Source of the DNA: Davidsoniella eucalypti
Lineage: Eukaryota > Ascomycota > Sordariomycetes > Microascales > Ceratocystidaceae
Length of the DNA stretch: 23,806 nt
Assembly: GCA_004009845.1 (NCBI GenBank)
Contig: RMBW01000334.1
Location: 1-23,806 of the forward strand
Reading direction: 5' to 3'
A program made the position numbers and the translations under genes. The notes under the pieces are model-generated. The model was not told where the DNA came from, searched no databases, and was given only the letters and a program-made list of their open reading frames with translations. This document shows positions 19,022-23,806 of the stretch, in pieces (within the stretch, counting starts at the first letter, position 1; each line of letters opens with the position of its first letter).

Positions 19022-22000
19022 CACAGTACATTGTACATCAGCTATACCGTGCGTATACAAGACCCCGTACTATAACTGATACCTAACATAGAAACAAGGA
19101 AAAGTGTTTTTTTTTATATCTCATAACCATACTCTAACTACCGGTGATCTTTGTCTTGTACATACCATGACAATTTCGTAGTAGTGCCATGTATATGGAA
19201 CGACAGATAGGCTATCTAAACCTACAATGATAACATAATCAGCTCACATCGTAGAGCATATTGAAAACTGCTTATATGACATCACTTATAACCAGCTTTG
19301 CATAAGAATGTATGGTGATAGAGTGTCGTTATGGTTATGGCAAGACGCGATTGTCAAACATGATATGTATATATGTAGTTGTAACTCAGTATATCGCACA
19401 TCTAGAGAAACCAAGATAGAATAAGTAACAGATCATATTCCACGGTCATTATTACCATGTATAGCCACAATATTGCCCCGATAAATGGAGACTGGTTTTT
19501 TTTCCTCCAAGAGGACATTAGCTTAGGAACCTATCGAGCGATTCATCGTGCTGAATATACGTAGTTGTATGTAGTCTCACACGAACCCCAAATGCAATTA
19601 TCAAAATCTTATTTCGCTTCATGCCGTTCCTTTATTAAGTAATTCCTATCTAGTTAATCGTATCTCCTTTTGTAACCTGTCTAGTACTGTTGCTTATGCC
19701 ACTATATCGTCACAGTATAGTCGAGGGTTTGATTCCACATACATACATCAATGTGTTGACAGTATTTTCCTAGGGTATGATAGGTAACCTTTGCTACTTG
19801 ATACAGTAGTCATAGCATGTATGAGGCTCAATTGGAGAATCTACCTACTGTAGGTTGCAATCCAAATAGGTTCTTAAGCAGGAGAAATAGACTCACTGCT
19901 GTTGTACGAATTGTTTTGGACGTATTCCATCTATTGCAGATGACCTAGTACACCGATTATTCAGCACTAGCAGTCATGGTTTGAATCCTAGAAATCACCT
20001 GTGTTGAACTCGTAGAGGCGAGTCAAAGTGATTGAGATACTTGCTAGCTTCTTCATAGTTGTATGTGCTGCCCAATAATTCAAACCACTATCATATTTTC
20101 CGGTGTGGCTGTCATTTACACCCAACATGGTCTTGGTGTCACATACATATATCGATGGCTATCATATACTATGAAGATACATGTATCTAAATAGATACCC
20201 GTATGCTGAGGTAATCATGTACTATGTGCAATACTTAATTATGCTGGAGATAATAATATATATTGCATTTTACATCAACCTTGATACCATCACACAGCTT
20301 TGATACACTGGTTGAACTGCCCGGGTTGATGTAAATCTCGAGTTGGTTCTTATTGTCGTAAGACAGTCTTCAGGATATGTGTTTGAGATGTTTGTATCAC
20401 ACTGGTTCACACATTTGTTGTCGTCTTGTTCTTGCTTCATATGTGTGCTCGCTAATCAAAGTCTACCATTCAAAGTACACAAATGATAACAAGGACAGGA
20501 TGGAGAATACATGATGATCTACCACAATAGCGACGAGCGGTTCGTTATGTCTCAAGTCACGTTATTTCTCGGAATTTCGCGGGTTTGGGTGCCACTTCAG
20601 GATACTTAAGGTGGAACTTATTGCCAACTGTTATGGTAACTACACTTTTCTTTACGCCAGAAGTCACACAAAACTCGTTGGTATAAGGATCGAATCGATC
20701 AGAGAGCAAAATATGATGGTTACACCAGTATAATCATATCATGTGGTCGGCTGCTCTTGGAAAAATCGTCAAGGGAAATGATGCATAGTTGGATATACAA
20801 ACATACATTTCGTCATAGTTCCTAGCATTGTGTATCGTCTGGATAACTGCAAAGGAGCGTAAGGCGGGGCAGAAATCAACAGTTAGGTCAGATAGAGACT
20901 TGGCTGTGTATAAACTTGAATTTTTGATATATTTTGTGCCATGGCACTCATGTTAAAGCTCTGTATATTGTAAAGCATGTGGGTAGATCATATGTGTGAA
21001 GAAGTTGAAGTCATCGAATCGTAAATTCAAGCTAAGCCTTGGGTGAGCTATGAGAGTTCCATTAGATAGGAGCTCTTATTGTGATACAGAAAAATTACGA
21101 GATGTTGTCAAACAAAACAGGAGTTCATCATACCTCACTCGTCGATGTTGATGTTTCTCTTACGTAAACAAGACAACATTAGGGTTATAGTGATACATAA
21201 AACCCTCGTAAGTCAGCCAGCATTAATTGATATGTCACTGCTTTGTAGACCCACTTATATTCACGACACTAGCAATCCATACATTCCGGTAGTTCAGCCC
21301 TAGATCGGGCGTTTATTGTAATGAATTTCTGGGCTAAATTGGAAGAACCAAGCTTAGATTACATACATATGTGTAGAAAATTAAGATGAGACTTAAGTCT
21401 GGCCCTAACATGACAAAGTTGGGTTTAGGAGTATATACATTTACCAACAGTTAAGATATTCTCGAGGCTTCGAGGCAGTAAACGGCTCAAGTTGAAGCAT
21501 CTGATAAGGGGTTGAGCGGCTAGAGTCTAGTATGTATGTATTGAAAAAAATTAGGCGGTTGATTGACATTCGCCTGTGTAGCTAGGATAGCATAGGATTT
21601 GTATCGAAAACGAATTGGCTTTCGTGCTCGGATCAAGCTTTCACAAGTTACGAATACGCCAGCCGTTGGCCGCAGCAGTTTTTAAAGGGCAGGCCCAGCA
21701 TTTGTTCCGTGAGTTTGTATAGTGGTCGCACATACATACTAATAAAGACTTGAGGGCGTCATATGTGACGGGAACCTCGATTTACAGGTACATATCTGTA
21801 AACATAGTTTCTGGCATTGTAGTTTGAATGCTCCGAACCCAAGGTTCCAAAAAGCATGAGGCTGCTGGTATCTAGCAATAAATCGACTATTGCGTAATAG
21901 CGCCATCCCTTCCTTGCTGATTCATCTCAGCGTTGTTTCGCCTATTGATGGCGATATTGTGGCGGGTGGCTGTTCTAATTACTGGAAAAAAAGGTGAGTT

Positions 22001-22150
22001 AAATGCGTAGCTTCTTGAACTTGCTTCCAGTTGATATATAATATTGTCTGTACAGTTTAGTTGCATTGTATGTTTACCTTGAACAGCTCCTTCGACTTTT
22101 TGCTCTCGATTTTCGAGCTTTATCGCTACTGACGTAACGCTTCCTTATAC
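19022..22150. other. Gene desert, AT-rich
   Basis: No open frame of note on either strand for about 3 kb. The sequence is moderately AT-rich with many TACATAC, CATATGT and TATACAT words and no obvious tandem array. Together with 16781-18999 it makes a 5.9-kb gap between RAD17 and the zinc transporter. It may hold decayed transposons or long regulatory or untranslated DNA. Confidence 0.5.
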
Positions 22151-22657
22151 ACATATTATTATAAAGCAGTAACCCACGATAGTCATACATTCCTTTTATT
22201 TTTCTGGTATCCCCTCCTCCCTTCTCCCTTAGCTTTTCTCTCATCTGCCTGCCGAGCTCTATCTGCCGAAGTGGGCTCTGGCTATTATTCTTGTATTCTA
22301 TGGTGATGTTTTGATTTATTTTTGCGGGTACCAACTGTAAAGATTCTAGTAGTCTAGTCAGTGCTTTATTTTCTATTCTTATCTCCAACCCTGGAGTGTC
22401 GCCTCTGTTGATCTATTTCACCATCTTTTCTTCTTCTTTTTCTCCAGCCTCGCTCGACCAATATCTTCTACATTATTCTCATTTGTTTCTCATCGCCATT
22501 CTTATTCTTGTCATTCGTTCGTTCTTTATTTCTCTTTGTTTACCAACATAGCTACCAATCATCTTTTCCCGTATATGTAGATCAGTCGCCGCCCGTTATA
22601 GATAGATTCAAACTCACCGATTGAGCAATCAATTCACAACCACACACCGTATTCGCC
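22151..22657 (+). promoter_or_regulatory. CT-rich promoter and leader of the zinc transporter
   Basis: CT tracts at 22190-22250 (CCCCTCCTCCCTTCTCCC) and 22420-22460 (TTTTCTTCTTCTTTTTCTCC) are typical of fungal core promoters and transcription start regions. The stretch then runs to GCCATGG at 22656-22662, a favourable start context. No zinc-responsive site could be named with confidence. Confidence 0.55.
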
Positions 22658-23806
22658 ATGGCGTGGTCAAAGGAAAATCGCATCAAGACGATGCTGGCAA
22701 TCGATGCCCTCTTCTTCTTTATCGAAATTACGAGTGGCTTCTGGCTGCACTCGCTGGCTTTGATGGCCGATGCCTTTCATATGGTGCGTATTTTGGCAGC
22801 TCGGCTCTATTTATTTCTGTCGTATCTGCATGCGCGTCGCAAATTGACTACCAATTGTACTTTGCTAACATTTGAGGGGTTTCACTCTGGTTTCTGTAGT
22901 TAAACGATATTATATCCCTACACATTGGCCTTTGGGCTGTTAGAGTCGCCCAGAAGCAGTCGGACGACAAGTACTCTTATGGCGTATGTTTATCTTGACC
23001 CCAATTCCGATTTTGTAGTCCGTTCAATTAACAAATGCCTGTGTTTGCGACAAATAGTACCTTCGTGCCGAAATCCTAGGCGCTTTCTTCAACGCTGTAT
23101 TCCTTATCGCCCTGTGCGTGTCAATTGTACTCGAGGCTATCACCCGCTTTGTCGAGCCGCCGGAGATCAACAACCCTCAGGTTATGGCCATAGTTGGTGC
23201 GTTCGGCTTAGCCAGCAACCTTGTCGGCTTCGTTGTTCTCGGCGGCCACGGCCATAGCCACGGCCCTGGAGATGGCCATGATCACGACCACGACCACGAA
23301 CACGGACATAGTCACGATAGGGAACATGAGCACGAACACACTCCCCACGATATCGAAGAAGGTGTTGCTGGTTATGGTTCTACGAAGCATTCTCATGCTC
23401 ACAAGCATGCCCACAAGCACATTAATAAGCACAATCGCTTGTCTAGCGACCTTAGCATCTACCCCTCTAGCTTCCGCCAGGACATTCTTGCTGTATCGCG
23501 CCAGATCGAAGAGCCATCTGACTCGTCTTCCAGCAATGCTACCGCCACTGCCGAGCCCACTGAATCGACAACTCTACTAGGAAACCCTACCATTGTTTGC
23601 TCGGGTACGTCGCACGAATCGAACAACAGTAGCAACCGCCCCGTCGCGATTCCGAGGCTATCCACACTCGCACAACCACAACAGACCCCGGCCCGCTTCT
23701 TCGAGTGCTCACGGCCACAACCATGCTGAATGGGCATGAATGCCATGATTTTGCACGTCCTTGGTGATGCCCTGGGTAACGTGGGAGTTATTGTCACTGC
23801 TCTTAT
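22658..23806 (+). CDS. zrc1: Vacuolar zinc transporter, CDF family (ZRC1/COT1 type), partial
   Basis: A proton-coupled transporter moving zinc (and possibly cobalt) into the vacuole. Exons 22658-22783, 22900-22983 and 23058 to the window end; introns start GTGCGT and GTATGT and end CTGTAG and AAATAG. The first helices read MLAIDALFFFIEITSGFWLH and SLALMADAFHM-LNDIISLH, carrying the HxxxD zinc site across the first intron. KYSYG-YLRAEILGAFFNA follows. The cytosolic loop is rich in His (HGHSHGPGDGHDHDHDHEHG, then KHSHAHKHAHKH) and continues with a long Ser/Thr linker. The next helix, ILHVLGDALGN, has the second HxxxD site. Two opposite one-base shifts between about 23690 and 23735 put an in-frame TGA at 23727-23729, while HGHNHAE sits in the neighbouring frame. 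This is probably a sequencing error. The gene continues past the end. Confidence 0.9.

Noticed and set aside
19715..19740. GGGTTTGATTCC resembling a tRNA T-arm; similar words near 19970
   Set aside because: The flanking bases do not form the T-stem, and no acceptor, D or anticodon arm could be paired.

Overview
The window reads as nuclear DNA of a filamentous ascomycete (Pezizomycotina type). The protein-coding genes have short GT...AG introns of about 60-120 bases and CT-rich upstream leaders, and the recognisable proteins are fungal. The first 4.8 kb is different. It is a mosaic containing stretches of mitochondrial character: AT-rich, with TGA needed as tryptophan. These are interleaved with a decayed non-LTR retrotransposon and a broken RAS gene piece. 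It looks like a nuclear graveyard of mitochondrial DNA (NUMT) and transposon fragments, or a chimeric assembly join. The sequence quality is imperfect: there is one N at 5504, and single-base run-length errors break otherwise good genes. Many of the frameshifts are therefore probably not biological.

Layout. 1-1866: group I intron core with a frameshifted LAGLIDADG homing endonuclease and AT-rich flank. 1881-2520: GC-richer DNA of unknown origin. 2520-3128: 3' end of a Tad-like LINE on the minus strand with a ten-copy decamer repeat tail. 3133-3256: one exon piece of RAS. 3490-4747: a membrane-anchored protein in mitochondrial code carrying seven acidic Cys-Asp repeats (mostly FEECD); I do not recognise it. 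4748-6631: no gene seen. 6632-7982: glutaminyl-peptide cyclotransferase (M28 fold, secretory pathway). 9013-10005: oligosaccharyltransferase subunit SWP1/ribophorin II, three exons. 10182-16780: a giant near-perfect inverted repeat with two 3279-base arms and a 41-base spacer; each arm holds a whole copy of the checkpoint clamp-loader gene RAD17, placed head to head. 16781-22657: almost 6 kb with no gene I can support. 22658-23806: start of a vacuolar zinc transporter of the ZRC1/COT1 type (cation diffusion facilitator), running off the end.

The nuclear genes are ordinary housekeeping or secretory genes and do not form a pathway or cluster. The two most notable items are the RAD17 palindrome and the FEECD-repeat mitochondrial-type protein. 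The RAD17 arms differ almost only by one-base changes in run lengths, so either the duplication is very recent or kept identical, or it is an assembly artefact.
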